Assembly: GCF_016937615.1 (NCBI RefSeq)
Contig: NZ_JAFHKI010000048.1
Coordinates: forward strand, 1-51,102
Direction of reading: 5' to 3'
DNA from: Pseudomonas lactucae
GTDB lineage: Bacteria; Pseudomonadota; Gammaproteobacteria; Pseudomonadales; Pseudomonadaceae
Length of the DNA: 51,102 nt
Both the position numbers and the translations under genes were made by a program. Of this stretch, positions 40,084 to 48,933 are shown one piece after another (position 1 is the stretch's first letter; each line of letters opens with the position of its first letter). The notes below the pieces were generated by a model that ran no database searches, was not told the DNA's origin, and saw only the letters and a list, made by a program, of their open reading frames with translations.

Positions 40084-40986
40084 ATGCCTGATCTGAATTT
40101 GCTGATCACCCTGGACGTTCTGCTCGCCGAAGGCAGCGTCGTCGGCGCGGCCAAACGCCTGGGACTGAGCCCTTCGGCCATGAGCCGAGCCCTGGCGCGC
40201 CTGCGCGACACCACTGGCGACCCCTTGCTGGTGCGCGCCGGGCGCGGCCTGGTGCCGACCCCACGGGCGGTGGCACTGCGCGAACAGGTCAGCCGTCTGG
40301 TGCAGGACGCTCACGGCGTACTGCGCCCGGCGCAAGCCCTGGACATGGGGCGGGTAGAGCGCACCTTCACCCTGCGTACCAGCGAAGAGTTCGTCGAACA
40401 GGTCGGCCCGATGCTGCTGGCGCGCATTGCCCGAGAGGCCCCCGGCGTACGTTTGCGCTTCATCAACAAGACCGACACGGACAGCGCCTGGCTGCGCGAT
40501 GGCCGGGTGGACTTGGAAACCGGCGTGGTCGACCCCGTCGCCAGCCCGGAAATCCTGACCCAGGCGCTGTTTCGCGACCGCCTGATCGGCGTGGTGCGCA
40601 AGGGCCATCCCCTCAGCCAGGGCGAGATCAGCGCCCAGCGTTTTGCCGAGGGCCAGCACGTCTACGTTTCGCGGCGCGGCCAGGCGCGTGGTCAGATCGA
40701 CGATGCGCTTGAGCGCCTGGGTTTCACGCGACAGATAGCCAGCATCGTCGCTGGCTTCTCCACGGCCGTTGCCCTGGCCCGTGGCACCGACCTGATCGCC
40801 AGCGTGCCCGAGCGCTACATCGCCGACCGGCGCGACCTGTACTGTTTTGACCTGCCGCTGATGCTGCCCGGCTTCACCGTGGCGATGCTCTGGCATCCAC
40901 GGCTGGACGCAGACCTGGCGCACCGCTGGCTGCGTGGATGCTTGCGTGAGGTGTGCGGGCAACAGGTACAATCCCCGCTGCCTTGA
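40084..40986 (+). CDS. LysR-family transcriptional regulator
   Basis: 300 residues from the ATG at 40084, which follows AAGGAG; an upstream in-frame start is rejected. The N-terminal winged helix is typical (LLITLDVLLAEGSVVGAAKR, GLSPSAMSRALARLRD), followed by a type-2 periplasmic-binding-like effector domain. The first lines (PDLNLLITLDVLL) resemble the NodD/PcpR-like branch. It is divergent from the MFS gene and is its probable regulator. Effector unknown. Confidence 0.88.
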   Translation: MPDLNLLITLDVLLAEGSVVGAAKRLGLSPSAMSRALARLRDTTGDPLLVRAGRGLVPTPRAVALREQVSRLVQDAHGVLRPAQALDMGRVERTFTLRTSEEFVEQVGPMLLARIAREAPGVRLRFINKTDTDSAWLRDGRVDLETGVVDPVASPEILTQALFRDRLIGVVRKGHPLSQGEISAQRFAEGQHVYVSRRGQARGQIDDALERLGFTRQIASIVAGFSTAVALARGTDLIASVPERYIADRRDLYCFDLPLMLPGFTVAMLWHPRLDADLAHRWLRGCLREVCGQQVQSPLP

Positions 40987-41007
40987 CGCGAAACCCCAGG
41001 AATTTGC

Positions 41008-41685
41008 ATGTTCAGCCTTACCCGCTACACCACGCCGTGCCCCGAGCCCATTAATGCTCAGATCTTGCAAATGGTGGTGGACAACCTCACCGACATCAGC
41101 AGCGTGGCGCTGCCGCCAAGCAATCTGCTCTACAGCATCTATCAGTATGCGGTTGGCTTTGAAGTGCACCTGTACCTGGAAGCGCTGAATGGCGAGAAGG
41201 GCATTGCGGTCGAGCTGATCGTCGCCACCGATGCGCAGCAGGCCGACCAGGTCATCGGCTTCTTGCTGTGTCTGCCGGTGAAGGATGACCCCGAGGCGTG
41301 CGGCATCGCGTTCATGGCGGTGCAAGCCGGTCGCCGCCGCCAGGGTGTGGCGCGAGGAATGATGCAGGACGTGCTGGCGCGCTATCCCCATGCCGAACTG
41401 GCCTGCGCCATGGGAAAAGTCCCGGCTTTCGAGGCCATGGGCTTCCAGGTGCGCGGCGCGCGCGGCACCCAGGTACTGATGAACACCCGCGACTACGGCA
41501 CCGATGGCTTGATGGGCGTGCTGGATGTGGCGCCGATCTACAGCTCCCTGGAAGTGCGGCAGATCCATACCTACCTGCTGCAAAGGCACGGCAAGCGCGC
41601 AATGATCGACGCGGAGAAACAGCGGGACCGGCATTTGGATCAGTTGACGCACAAGGTTCGATTGTTCCTGCAGTCTCAAGGCTGA
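41008..41685 (+). CDS. GNAT family N-acetyltransferase
   Basis: A 225-residue protein with an acetyl-CoA binding segment (FMAVQAGRRRQGVARGMMQDVL) matching the R/Q-x-x-G-x-A/G loop, preceded by a beta strand QVIGFLLCLPV. It has a long N-terminal and a ~60-residue C-terminal extension (RQIHTYLLQRHGKRAMIDAE) beyond the fold. AGGA lies seven bases before the ATG. The substrate cannot be told. It follows the LysR gene by 21 bases and may share its transcript. Confidence 0.75.
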   Translation: MFSLTRYTTPCPEPINAQILQMVVDNLTDISSVALPPSNLLYSIYQYAVGFEVHLYLEALNGEKGIAVELIVATDAQQADQVIGFLLCLPVKDDPEACGIAFMAVQAGRRRQGVARGMMQDVLARYPHAELACAMGKVPAFEAMGFQVRGARGTQVLMNTRDYGTDGLMGVLDVAPIYSSLEVRQIHTYLLQRHGKRAMIDAEKQRDRHLDQLTHKVRLFLQSQG

Positions 41686-41710
41686 GTGGTCGCGCTGCTA
41701 GCCAACCACT

Positions 41711-41751
41711 GCAGCCTCCCTGTGGAAGCTGCCAAGCTTTAGCGAGGCTGC
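41711..41751. repeat. REP-like palindrome between convergent GNAT and TetR genes
   Basis: GCAGCCTC and GAGGCTGC pair over eight bases and flank TGTGGAAGCTGCCAAGCTTT, typical of another Pseudomonas intergenic palindrome. It lies where the two convergent transcripts meet and may help terminate both. Confidence 0.55.
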
Positions 41752-41769
41752 GATAGCGGTGGGGGCAGG

Positions 41770-42384
41770 CTACGCAGTTGTGGCAGCCCGCCCGCGATTG
41801 ACCATCGCCAGAATCGTCGCCAATAACTCTTGCTGCGCCTCTTCACGGCTGATTTCGCCGTTGGCCGCCGCGTGTGACAAGGCTTCCGCCGCGCCCAACA
41901 TGGCGCGCAGGCCGGCTTGAGAGACGATGCCCGTGGGCGCGAAGGGCGCCAGCGCGTCGCGGCACTTGTCGAGGAAGATCACCTCGTATTTGCGCTTGAG
42001 GGTTTCCAGTTCCGGCGAGCCACTCAGTGCCGCGGTCACACCCGGAATTTCCCGGCCCTGTAACAACACGCAATCGACATAGGACGCGGCGATTACCCAC
42101 GCGCGGTCTTCCAATGTCGCGCTGCTGGCATCGATAGCCTCGGCAAACACCTGGTTCTGACGCCCATCGAAATCTTCGTACAACGCAGCCAGCAACCCGG
42201 CACGGGTGACGAAATGGTCGTAGACCACCGGCTTGGTCACGCCCGCCAGTTCCGCCAGGCGGCCCAGGGTCAGGGCGTCCGTGCCTTCCTCGCGCACCAG
42301 TTGCCAGGCGACTTCCAACAATTGGCGCAGCCGATCTTCACGGGACAAACGACGACGCGGGGCAGGGGATTCGTTGCTTGACAT
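41770..42384 (-). CDS. TetR/AcrR family transcriptional repressor
   Basis: A 204-residue regulator. The N-terminal HTH occupies residues 15-65 (LRQLLEVAWQLVREEGTDAL, LGRLAELAGVTKPVVYDHFV). The helical C-terminal domain should bind a ligand and make the dimer. It is divergent from the flavoprotein gene at 42454. A palindromic site, AGTAACTTACT, lies between them, so it likely represses both itself and that gene. Confidence 0.88.
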   Translation of the reverse strand: MSSNESPAPRRRLSREDRLRQLLEVAWQLVREEGTDALTLGRLAELAGVTKPVVYDHFVTRAGLLAALYEDFDGRQNQVFAEAIDASSATLEDRAWVIAASYVDCVLLQGREIPGVTAALSGSPELETLKRKYEVIFLDKCRDALAPFAPTGIVSQAGLRAMLGAAEALSHAAANGEISREEAQQELLATILAMVNRGRAATTA

Positions 42385-42398
42385 GCTTATGTACCAAA

Positions 42399-42422
42399 AG
42401 TAACTTACTAATCGTAACTTGG
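42399..42422. promoter_or_regulatory. Putative TetR operator
   Basis: AGTAACTTACT (42399-42409) is a perfect 11-base palindrome with a central C. A second half-like CGTAACTTGG follows at 42413-42422, giving two GTAACTT direct copies 14 bases apart. It lies 15 bases upstream of the TetR start and 32 bases before the flavoprotein start. Confidence 0.5.
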
Positions 42423-42453
42423 TCCTAGCCTAAACCGAAAGGGAGTCAATGTC

Positions 42454-43053
42454 ATGCACGCGCTCATCGTTGTTGCTCACCACGACCCGCAATCCCTCAC
42501 TCACGCCATCGCGACGCAAGTCGCTGCCGGTCTCGGTGCGGCCGGCCATACTTATGAAATCGCCGACCTTGCCGCCGAAGGCTTCGACCCGCGCTACACC
42601 GTTGCCGACCACCGGGTGCACCGCAGCCGCGCCACGCCTCCCGCGGATGTTCTGGCCGAACAAGCGCGCCTCGACCGTGCCGACGCACTGGTGCTGGCGT
42701 TTCCCATCTACTGGTGGTCACTGCCGGGCCTGCTCAAGGGATGGATCGACCGCGTATTCGTCAACGGCTGGGCGATCGATTACGGCCCGGATACCCCGGT
42801 GGTGAAAAAGCTACGCCACATGCAGGTGCATCTGCTCGCCCTCGGCGCAGCGGACGACAGCGCCTTCGACCGCCACGGCTATGCCAAGGCAATGCGTACG
42901 CAGATCGACTACGGCATCTTTGATTACTGCGGGGCGCGGGTAGTGACGTCCGAGCTGTTGCTGGACTCCGAAAGCGGTGCGGCACAGGCGCATCTGCAAA
43001 CGGCACATGCCGTGGGGCGGCGCCTGTTCGAGGCTGAAACGGTCGCCGGTTGA
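42454..43053 (+). CDS. NAD(P)H oxidoreductase of the flavodoxin-like (NQO/MdaB) family
   Basis: A 199-residue flavodoxin-fold protein. It starts with LIVVAHHDPQSLTHA (phosphate loop for FMN/FAD) and contains ADALVLAFPIYWWSLPGLLK, followed by GWIDRVFVNGWAIDYG, all typical of quinone reductase / KefF-like NAD(P)H oxidoreductases. AGGGAG precedes the ATG. Two-electron reduction of quinones or electrophiles is expected. Divergent from a TetR gene that probably represses it until a quinone-type inducer is present (inference). Confidence 0.85.
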   Translation: MHALIVVAHHDPQSLTHAIATQVAAGLGAAGHTYEIADLAAEGFDPRYTVADHRVHRSRATPPADVLAEQARLDRADALVLAFPIYWWSLPGLLKGWIDRVFVNGWAIDYGPDTPVVKKLRHMQVHLLALGAADDSAFDRHGYAKAMRTQIDYGIFDYCGARVVTSELLLDSESGAAQAHLQTAHAVGRRLFEAETVAG

Positions 43054-43054
43054 T

Positions 43055-43444
43055 TCAACCGTCGCGAAACAGGTCGTGGGCATCCAGCAGGCGATAGGCA
43101 ATTTCCGGGCGTTTCTCCAGGCCTCGGCGAATCGCCGCCGGAATCGATTGCCGGGTCTTGCGGCACATCCCCGGTAAGTCGTCGATGACGATCTGAATCC
43201 CGCGCATGCTCTTGACCTCTGTGTGGCCTGGGGCGATATGCACACGGATGCCCAATTGCTGGTACATCAGTTGTTGCAGGCGTTCGAGGTCTTGCAGGCT
43301 CTTGAGGTCTTCAAGCCGCTCGAGCAGGCGTTTTTCTTCCTGGCGGGTGAGGCTGAGGATACGCAGGTCGGCGCCGGGGGCCTCAAGTAACTGTTCGCGC
43401 TCGCAGACGCAGGCGCCGGGTGGGCAGGGTTGGCGAATTGTCAT
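43055..43444 (-). CDS. Conserved Pseudomonas hypothetical protein with N-terminal cysteines
   Basis: A 129-residue protein with three cysteines near the N-terminus (CPPGACVC at 6-13), a highly charged helical stretch (RQEEKRLLERLEDLKSLQDL) and a C-terminal TRQSIPAAIRRGLEKRPEIA segment. I have a sense of the family from Pseudomonas genomes but cannot name a function. GGGAGGG precedes the ATG. The first cysteines could hold a metal, but the spacing C-x4-C-x-C is not a standard site. It lies directly upstream of, and on the opposite strand to, the flavoprotein; its neighbour on the same strand is aroA. Confidence 0.6.
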   Translation of the reverse strand: MTIRQPCPPGACVCEREQLLEAPGADLRILSLTRQEEKRLLERLEDLKSLQDLERLQQLMYQQLGIRVHIAPGHTEVKSMRGIQIVIDDLPGMCRKTRQSIPAAIRRGLEKRPEIAYRLLDAHDLFRDG

Positions 43445-43476
43445 GTGCAGGCCCTCCCCAAACCGACGCGGCTGAT

Positions 43477-44732
43477 TCAGTCGCTGAGCACGACCCCGAG
43501 ACTGCCCAGGGCCTTCCAGTACCCCGGATAGGTCTTGGCCACGCAGTCAGGGTCCTGGATGCGAATGCCCGACACTTTCAGCCCGGCCAGGGCAAAGCAC
43601 ATGGCGATGCGGTGGTCGGCGTGGGTGTCGATCAGTGCGTTGCACGAGGTACCGGCCAGCGCTGGGTCGGCGGCCACCAGCAGGTCGTCGCCTTCGATGG
43701 TTGCCAACCCCGGACGATCGCATTCAGGCCGTCATGCAGGGCCTGTACGCGATCACACTCCTTGACCCGCAGGTTGGCCAGCTCGGTGAAGCGCACCGGC
43801 GTAGTGTTGAACGCGGCCAGCACCGCCAGGGTGGGAATGGCGTCCTGCATTTGCGAGCCGACCACCGTGGCCGGCATGTTCGGGAACTGCGCGATCACGG
43901 CCTGCGCCTTGGCGTCTGGCTGAGTGAAATCCTGCGCGGCCACGCCGATGTCGATATGACCACCGGTCAGCACTTCGGCGGCCCACAGGTAGGTGGCGGC
44001 GGAGGCGTCCGGCTCGATCAGGTAGTCATGGGCGGTGTAGCCGGTGGGTGCTACGCGCCAGGTGGTGTCGCTTACCTCGTCAACCTGCGCCCCGAAGGCA
44101 CGCATGCAATCGAGGGTCAGGTCGACGTAGCCACGGGCACCGATGTCCTTGCCGGTCAGCGCCACTTCGATCGGCGCTTCACCGCACGCCGCCAGCATCA
44201 GCAAGGCCGAGACGTACTGGCTGGACAAACCGCCGTCGATCTCAAAGCGCCTGGCCTGGACCTTGCCCGCGCCGTGCACGGTCACCGGCGGGCAACCGGT
44301 CGGGCTGTCGACCTGGATACCGTTTTGACCGAGGGTAGCCAGCAGCGGGCCGATCGGACGCTTGCGCATATAGTCATCGCCATCGAGCACTACGGTGCCA
44401 TCGACGGTCGCCACCGCCGCAGTGAGAAAACGCATGGCGGTGCCGGCATTGCCGAGGAACAGCGGCTGCGTCGGCAATTGCAGCTTGCCGGAACCGGTGA
44501 CGACGAAGGTGGTGTCGTCCGGCTCATCGATGGTCACGCCCATTTGGCGCAGGGCCACCGACATGTGCCGGGTGTCATCGCTCTTGAGCGCGCCGCTCAG
44601 GCGGCTGGTGCCCTTGGCCAGGGCGGCCAGCAGCAGGGCGCGGTTGGTAATGGATTTGGAGCCGGGCGGTGCGACCTTGCCATTGAGGGGGAAATTGGGC
44701 GGTGTGACGGTCACGGTTTTCTGCGAACTCAA
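43477..44732 (-). pseudogene. aroA: 3-phosphoshikimate 1-carboxyvinyltransferase (EPSP synthase), broken by one missing base
   Basis: A 418-residue EPSP synthase after restoring one base near 43715 (NAIRPGLATIEGDD). It transfers enolpyruvyl from PEP to shikimate 3-phosphate. Conserved segments are PPGSKSITNRALLLAALAKG, LGNAGTAMRFLTAA, the Arg/Lys pair YMRKRPIGPLL, GGLSSQYVSALLML, RVKECDRV, then DTHADHRIAMCFAL in the second frame. The start is TTG 44732, nine bases after AGGAG; no in-frame ATG fits. Pseudomonas usually also has an EPSP synthase domain fused to TyrA, so this stand-alone gene may be a second copy. Confidence 0.82.
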
Positions 44733-44822
44733 GGTACAAGGCTCCTGGTCAAGGCAAGGTGATACGGAGTGGCCGGCGGGCGGACCCGAATAATCGGCCA
44801 AAGGTGCGGTGCTTGTCGAGGT

Positions 44823-45377
44823 TTAGCGCTGGCTCAACCAGTAATCATGCAGCGCCCGCGCCGCCGGTTCGATCTCGCTGACGCGCTGTTGGTGGGCCTG
44901 CACGTCCAGGTCTGCGGGCAACTCGAAGTTGTCCTGTTCGGCGCACCAGGAAATTTTCTCGAACTGCGCGGCCAGTTCCACAGGCAGTTGCGGCCAATTG
45001 CCGATCGTTGCGCCACGGATGTAGCCAAAGCACCACTCTTCAGCCAGGGTCACGATTTGGTCTTGATGTTCGGTGTCATCGAAGCGTGCCTTGAAGTCTT
45101 GGGCGTTGTTGGCCAATTGTGCCGCCAGGGTGTTGATGTGGCGTACGCACAGCTCGAGGAAACGCTGTGCTTGGTCCATGCTTTCCCATTCCGGGTTCTG
45201 CCCGCCCCAGATGGCCGGGAACCATTCGGCGATATCCACTTGCGTCGGGCTCGACACCAGCGCGGTGAAGTAACCGTCGAGTTCGGCCAGGTTCAGCACC
45301 GAATGATCATCGCCGTACTTGAGCAGGGTGTCTTCGATAAGCTCGAAATCGGCGGGGGTGAGGGGTTGGGCGTGCAT
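44823..45377 (-). CDS. UPF0149 (YecA/YgfB-like) family protein
   Basis: A 184-residue soluble helical protein with the family marks LNLAELDGYFTALVSSP, WFPAIWGG and EEWCFGYIRGA. No C-terminal SEC-C zinc motif is present, so it is closer to the YgfB type or a truncated YecA. Function is unknown in general; YgfB of P. aeruginosa affects beta-lactamase expression, but this paralogue need not. AAGGAA precedes the ATG. Confidence 0.78.
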   Translation of the reverse strand: MHAQPLTPADFELIEDTLLKYGDDHSVLNLAELDGYFTALVSSPTQVDIAEWFPAIWGGQNPEWESMDQAQRFLELCVRHINTLAAQLANNAQDFKARFDDTEHQDQIVTLAEEWCFGYIRGATIGNWPQLPVELAAQFEKISWCAEQDNFELPADLDVQAHQQRVSEIEPAARALHDYWLSQR

Positions 45378-45537
45378 GGCATTTCCTTAAAACGTCGAGC
45401 GCCGCGGGCGGGGCGGCTTAAAGCGCCAAGGATGGCGCCTGGCAGGATTTTTTGCCAGTCCCGCTTTTGGCCGATGCGCCGTCCTGCACCCTTGTTATAG
45501 TTCGGGCCTTATCACTCGCCAGCCAGGGATCACTGCC
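45378..45537. promoter_or_regulatory. Divergent region with two stem-loops before the dienoyl-CoA isomerase gene
   Basis: AGCGCCA/TGGCGC (45422-45437) and CTGGCA/TGCCAG (45439-45458) form two adjacent hairpins, the second with a T6 run in its loop. They lie between two divergent genes, so a terminator role is unclear; a leader or operator is possible. AGGGA before 45538 is the ribosome binding site. Confidence 0.3.
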
Positions 45538-46350
45538 ATGTCCGAATACCAAGCTTTCGTCGTCGAACTCACCGGCAACGTTGCCCATGTGCAGATCAAT
45601 CGCCCGGAAAAAATCAACGCGATGAACGCGGCGTTCTGGACCGAGATCATCGACATTTTCCAATGGGTCGACGACACCGACGCGGTGCGTGCGGTGGTGC
45701 TCAGCGGTGCCGGCAAGCATTTCTCGTCGGGCATTGACTTGATGATGCTGGCGTCGGTGGCCAATGAATTCGGCAAGGATGTGGGGCGCAATGCCCGCCT
45801 GTTGCGACGCAAGATTCTAGAGTTGCAAGCCTCATTCAACGCTGTCGACAACTGCCGCAAGCCGGTACTGGCGGCGATCCACGGCTATTGCATCGGTGGC
45901 GCCATCGACCTGATCAGCGCCTGTGACATGCGCTACGCCGCCGAGGGTGCGCAGTTCTCTATCAAGGAAATCGACATCGGCATGGCCGCCGACGTCGGCA
46001 CCCTGCAACGGCTGCCGCGCATCGTTGGCGACGGCATGCTGCGCGAACTGGCTTATACCGGCCGCCAGTTCGGTGCCGAAGAAGCCCGCAGCATCGGCCT
46101 GGTCAATCGGGTCTATGCCGATCACGAAAGCCTGTTGGCCGGGGTCATGGAGATTGCCGCTGAAATCGCCGCCAAGTCGCCGATTGCCGTCACCGGCACC
46201 AAGGCCATGATCAGCTACATGCGTGACCATACGGTCAATGATGGTCTGGAATACGTTGCCACCTGGAACTCGGCTATGTTGCAATCCAACGACCTGCGCG
46301 TGGCCATCACGGCCCATATGAGCAAGCAGAAACCCGACTTCGTGGATTGA
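45538..46350 (+). CDS. Crotonase-family delta(3,5)-delta(2,4)-dienoyl-CoA isomerase
   Basis: A 270-residue enoyl-CoA hydratase/isomerase. [14 protein letters not shown], the oxyanion-hole loops SSGIDLMML and [11 protein letters not shown] are present. The segment [20 protein letters not shown] carries the Glu and Asp that distinguish dienoyl-CoA isomerases (as in mammalian ECH1) from hydratases. It moves a 3,5-diene to the 2,4 position during oxidation of unsaturated fatty acids with odd-numbered double bonds. Start 45538 follows AGGGA. NudC follows by five bases and may be co-transcribed. Confidence 0.88.
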   Translation: MSEYQAFVVELTGNVAHVQINRPEKINAMNAAFWTEIIDIFQWVDDTDAVRAVVLSGAGKHFSSGIDLMMLASVANEFGKDVGRNARLLRRKILELQASFNAVDNCRKPVLAAIHGYCIGGAIDLISACDMRYAAEGAQFSIKEIDIGMAADVGTLQRLPRIVGDGMLRELAYTGRQFGAEEARSIGLVNRVYADHESLLAGVMEIAAEIAAKSPIAVTGTKAMISYMRDHTVNDGLEYVATWNSAMLQSNDLRVAITAHMSKQKPDFVD

Positions 46351-46355
46351 CTGAC

Positions 46356-47189
46356 ATGACCCCAGGCTGGATTACCACAACGCTGCTGGACAACGACACC
46401 CCCGGCGGCTGGGCCGTCGCCCGCAGCCGCGACGGCTTTTTGCATGATACCAACGGCCCGCTGTTCCCCCGCGAATGGCTCAAGCGCCAGGACCTGCCGG
46501 TGTTCGCCGAACACGGCATCGGCCACCTCGACGGCGAACCGGTGTACTTGCTGGAACTCGACGCCGCCAGCGAGGTGCCGGGGTGCAGCTGGCAGGGCCT
46601 GCGCGGCTTCATGCTGCAGGGCGATCACGCGTTGTACAAAGTGTTGGGGTACGCGGCGCAGATCGGCACCTGGGCGCGTGAGCATCGGTTCTGCGGCAGT
46701 TGCGGCCAGGCCATGGTCCAGGTTGCCCGGGAACGCGCCATGTATTGCCAGCCCTGCGACCTGCGCAGCTACCCGCGTATTTCGCCGAGCATGATCGTGC
46801 TGGTCACCCGTGGCGATGAGATCCTGCTGGCGCGCTCGCCGCGTTTTGTCACCGGCGTGTACAGCACGTTGGCGGGGTTTGCCGAGCCGGGCGAGTCGGC
46901 CGAGGACTGCCTGATCCGCGAAGTGCGCGAGGAAGTGCAGGTGGAGGTCAAGAACATCCAGTACATGGGCAGCCAATGCTGGCCGTTCCCCCATTCGATG
47001 ATGCTGGGCTTTCATGCCGAATACGCCGGTGGCGATATCGTGCCTCAGGCCGATGAGATCGAGGACGCGCAATGGTTCAACATCCATGACCTGCCGCCGT
47101 TGCCGGCGTCACGTTCGATTGCGCGCTACCTGATCGACCTCTACCTGGCCCGCCGCTTAGGCCACGCTGAACCAGTGCTGCCAGGCTAG
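46356..47189 (+). CDS. nudC: NAD(+) diphosphatase / mRNA de-NADding enzyme
   Basis: 277 residues from the ATG at 46356 (a TTG nine bases upstream is rejected). A zinc ribbon, FCGSCGQ and YCQPCD, lies near residues 112-134. The Nudix box is [20 protein letters not shown], followed by the NudC signature SQCWPFPHS, in which Cys replaces the usual Pro. It hydrolyses NADH/NAD+ and removes the NAD cap from RNA 5' ends. Five bases downstream of the isomerase gene. Its last 33 bases overlap the end of the convergent TSUP gene. Confidence 0.92.
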   Translation: MTPGWITTTLLDNDTPGGWAVARSRDGFLHDTNGPLFPREWLKRQDLPVFAEHGIGHLDGEPVYLLELDAASEVPGCSWQGLRGFMLQGDHALYKVLGYAAQIGTWAREHRFCGSCGQAMVQVARERAMYCQPCDLRSYPRISPSMIVLVTRGDEILLARSPRFVTGVYSTLAGFAEPGESAEDCLIREVREEVQVEVKNIQYMGSQCWPFPHSMMLGFHAEYAGGDIVPQADEIEDAQWFNIHDLPPLPASRSIARYLIDLYLARRLGHAEPVLPG

Positions 47190-47936
47190 GCGCACCGTCA
47201 GGCCGAGGACCACGGTGATAAACACCGGGCGAATGAATTTGGCGCCGCCGCTGATCGCGCTGCGCGCGCCAAAGAACGCCCCACACATCACCGACACGCC
47301 CATGGCGAGGCCGACGATCCAGTCCACCGAACCGTTGAAGATAAACACCGACAGGGCCGCCGCGTTGCTGACGAAGTTCATGCTGCGCGCCACGCCGCTG
47401 GCTTTGACCAGGTCGATGGGGTAGAGCAGCATCGTGCTCACCGTCCAGAACGCCCCGGTGCCGGGGCCGGCCACACCATCATAGAAACCCAGGCCGAAGC
47501 CCTGGGTGGCTTGCCATTTTTTCTTGATCGGCGCGTCAGCGTCCAATGGCGCTTTGGGCGTACCGCCAAACAGCAGGTAGACGCCGCAGGCGAAGACGAT
47601 CACCGGCAGCATCTTGTTCAGGGTTTCGGCGGGCAGGTAGTGCGCCACCACAGCACCGACGAGCGCGCCGACCAGCGTACCGACGATGGCATGCACCCAT
47701 TGACGCGGGTGGAACAGCTTGCGGCGGTAGAAGGTAAAGCTGGCGGTGGCCGAGCCGAAGGTGGAGCTGAGTTTGTTGGTGCCCAGCACCAGGTGCGGCG
47801 GCATGCCGGCGGTGAGCAGGGCAGGCGTGGTCAGCAGGCCGCCACCGCCGGCGATGGCGTCGATGAAACCGGCAATAAAGGCCACGACGGCGAGAATGGC
47901 GAGGGTGGTGAGGTCAACGCTGAGTTCGAAGGGCAT
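47157..47936 (-). CDS. TSUP family permease (TauE/SafE sulfite exporter-like)
   Basis: A 259-residue membrane protein with about seven to eight segments and the duplicated glycine-rich motif [22 protein letters not shown] and, in the second half, [15 protein letters not shown]. The TSUP family moves sulfite, sulfoacetate or other organic anions; the substrate here cannot be told. It stands alone and is convergent with nudC, overlapping it by 33 bases. Confidence 0.88.
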   Translation of the reverse strand: MPFELSVDLTTLAILAVVAFIAGFIDAIAGGGGLLTTPALLTAGMPPHLVLGTNKLSSTFGSATASFTFYRRKLFHPRQWVHAIVGTLVGALVGAVVAHYLPAETLNKMLPVIVFACGVYLLFGGTPKAPLDADAPIKKKWQATQGFGLGFYDGVAGPGTGAFWTVSTMLLYPIDLVKASGVARSMNFVSNAAALSVFIFNGSVDWIVGLAMGVSVMCGAFFGARSAISGGAKFIRPVFITVVLGLTVRLAWQHWFSVA

Positions 47937-48001
47937 GGGATGGGCTTATGATTGGCGGGGCTGCTGAGGGGCGCCATCTTACCTTCCGAATGTAAGAGAT
48001 C

Positions 48002-48052
48002 CAAATGTGGGAGGGGCGGTGCGACGATTCGACTTGCTCCCTCCCACATTTG
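48002..48052. repeat. GTGGGAGG-class REP palindrome between the TSUP and pcs genes
   Basis: CAAATGTGGGAGGG and CCCTCCCACATTTG pair over 14 bases around a 23-base spacer (GCGGTGCGACGATTCGACTTGCT). It is the most complete of the three copies of this class in the window, and lies just after the pcs stop codon. Confidence 0.85.
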
Positions 48053-48068
48053 ACCTGTGTTCACTGGG

Positions 48069-48785
48069 TTATTTGTGGGTGCCCAACCATTCCAGCGCCG
48101 TGCGCCACACGCAAATCCCCAGAAAATACGCCGACATCAGCGACCACAACCCGAACGTCCACGGGTTGGTATTCGGGTAATCGACCACCATCAGAAAGCT
48201 GCACAGCAGCCAGATCGTGGTTACCGCGATATTGATCGGCATAAAGCGCTTGACCCGAAACGGGTGCAGGAACTTCATCGGCGTGACGGTCAGCAGCGCC
48301 AGGCCGATCACGGTCAGCAGCGTCACCCAGGCCTCTGGCTGGATGATGTACACGCACAGGGCGACCACATTCCAGGCGGCGGGGAAGCCGACGAAGTAGT
48401 TGTCCTTGCTCTTCATGTTCACGTTGCAGAAGCAGAACAATGACGACACCAGGATCACCGACACGGTGAACAGGTGGGTGAACTCCGGCAGGTCGATGTA
48501 GCGGTAGATAAACAGTGCGGGAATGAACACATAGGTGAGGTAGTCGATCACCAGGTCCAGCACCGAGCCGTCAAAGCTGGGCAAGACCGTGCTGACATTC
48601 ACCCGTCGCGCCAGGGAACCGTCGACGCCGTCCACCACCAGCGCCAGGCCCAGCCAGAGCAGGCAGGCTTTGGGTGAGTTCTCCAGCAACGCCAGGGTGG
48701 CCAAAAAAGCCAGGACCACGCCGGTGGCGGTAAAGCCGTGGGCGCCCCAGGCTTTTATTCTGGCTACATGCAGGGTCGATATCAC
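48069..48785 (-). CDS. pcs: Phosphatidylcholine synthase
   Basis: A 238-residue inner-membrane CDP-alcohol phosphatidyltransferase with about eight hydrophobic segments. The catalytic signature is DGVDGSLARR followed by DGSVLDLVID, i.e. D-G-x2-A-R-x(8-)-G-x3-D-x3-D with the spacing of Pcs. It condenses CDP-diacylglycerol with choline to phosphatidylcholine in one step. The start is GTG at 48785 after GGAGA. Pcs is found in several host-associated Pseudomonas, where choline comes from the host or environment. It is not linked to choline transport genes here. Confidence 0.88.
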   Translation of the reverse strand: MISTLHVARIKAWGAHGFTATGVVLAFLATLALLENSPKACLLWLGLALVVDGVDGSLARRVNVSTVLPSFDGSVLDLVIDYLTYVFIPALFIYRYIDLPEFTHLFTVSVILVSSLFCFCNVNMKSKDNYFVGFPAAWNVVALCVYIIQPEAWVTLLTVIGLALLTVTPMKFLHPFRVKRFMPINIAVTTIWLLCSFLMVVDYPNTNPWTFGLWSLMSAYFLGICVWRTALEWLGTHK

Positions 48786-48933
48786 GGGCGGTTCTCCAAA
48801 AGGTCAAACGGGGCAGCCGACGGCGTAACGCGGTCGAGTCTGGCCGGGGAATGCAGGTATCGACCGGGAAGGGGGGCATAAGGTTCACCGCCCGGCGTAT
48901 CGCTTAGCGTAGCAAGCGTAGGACGTTTCGGCA

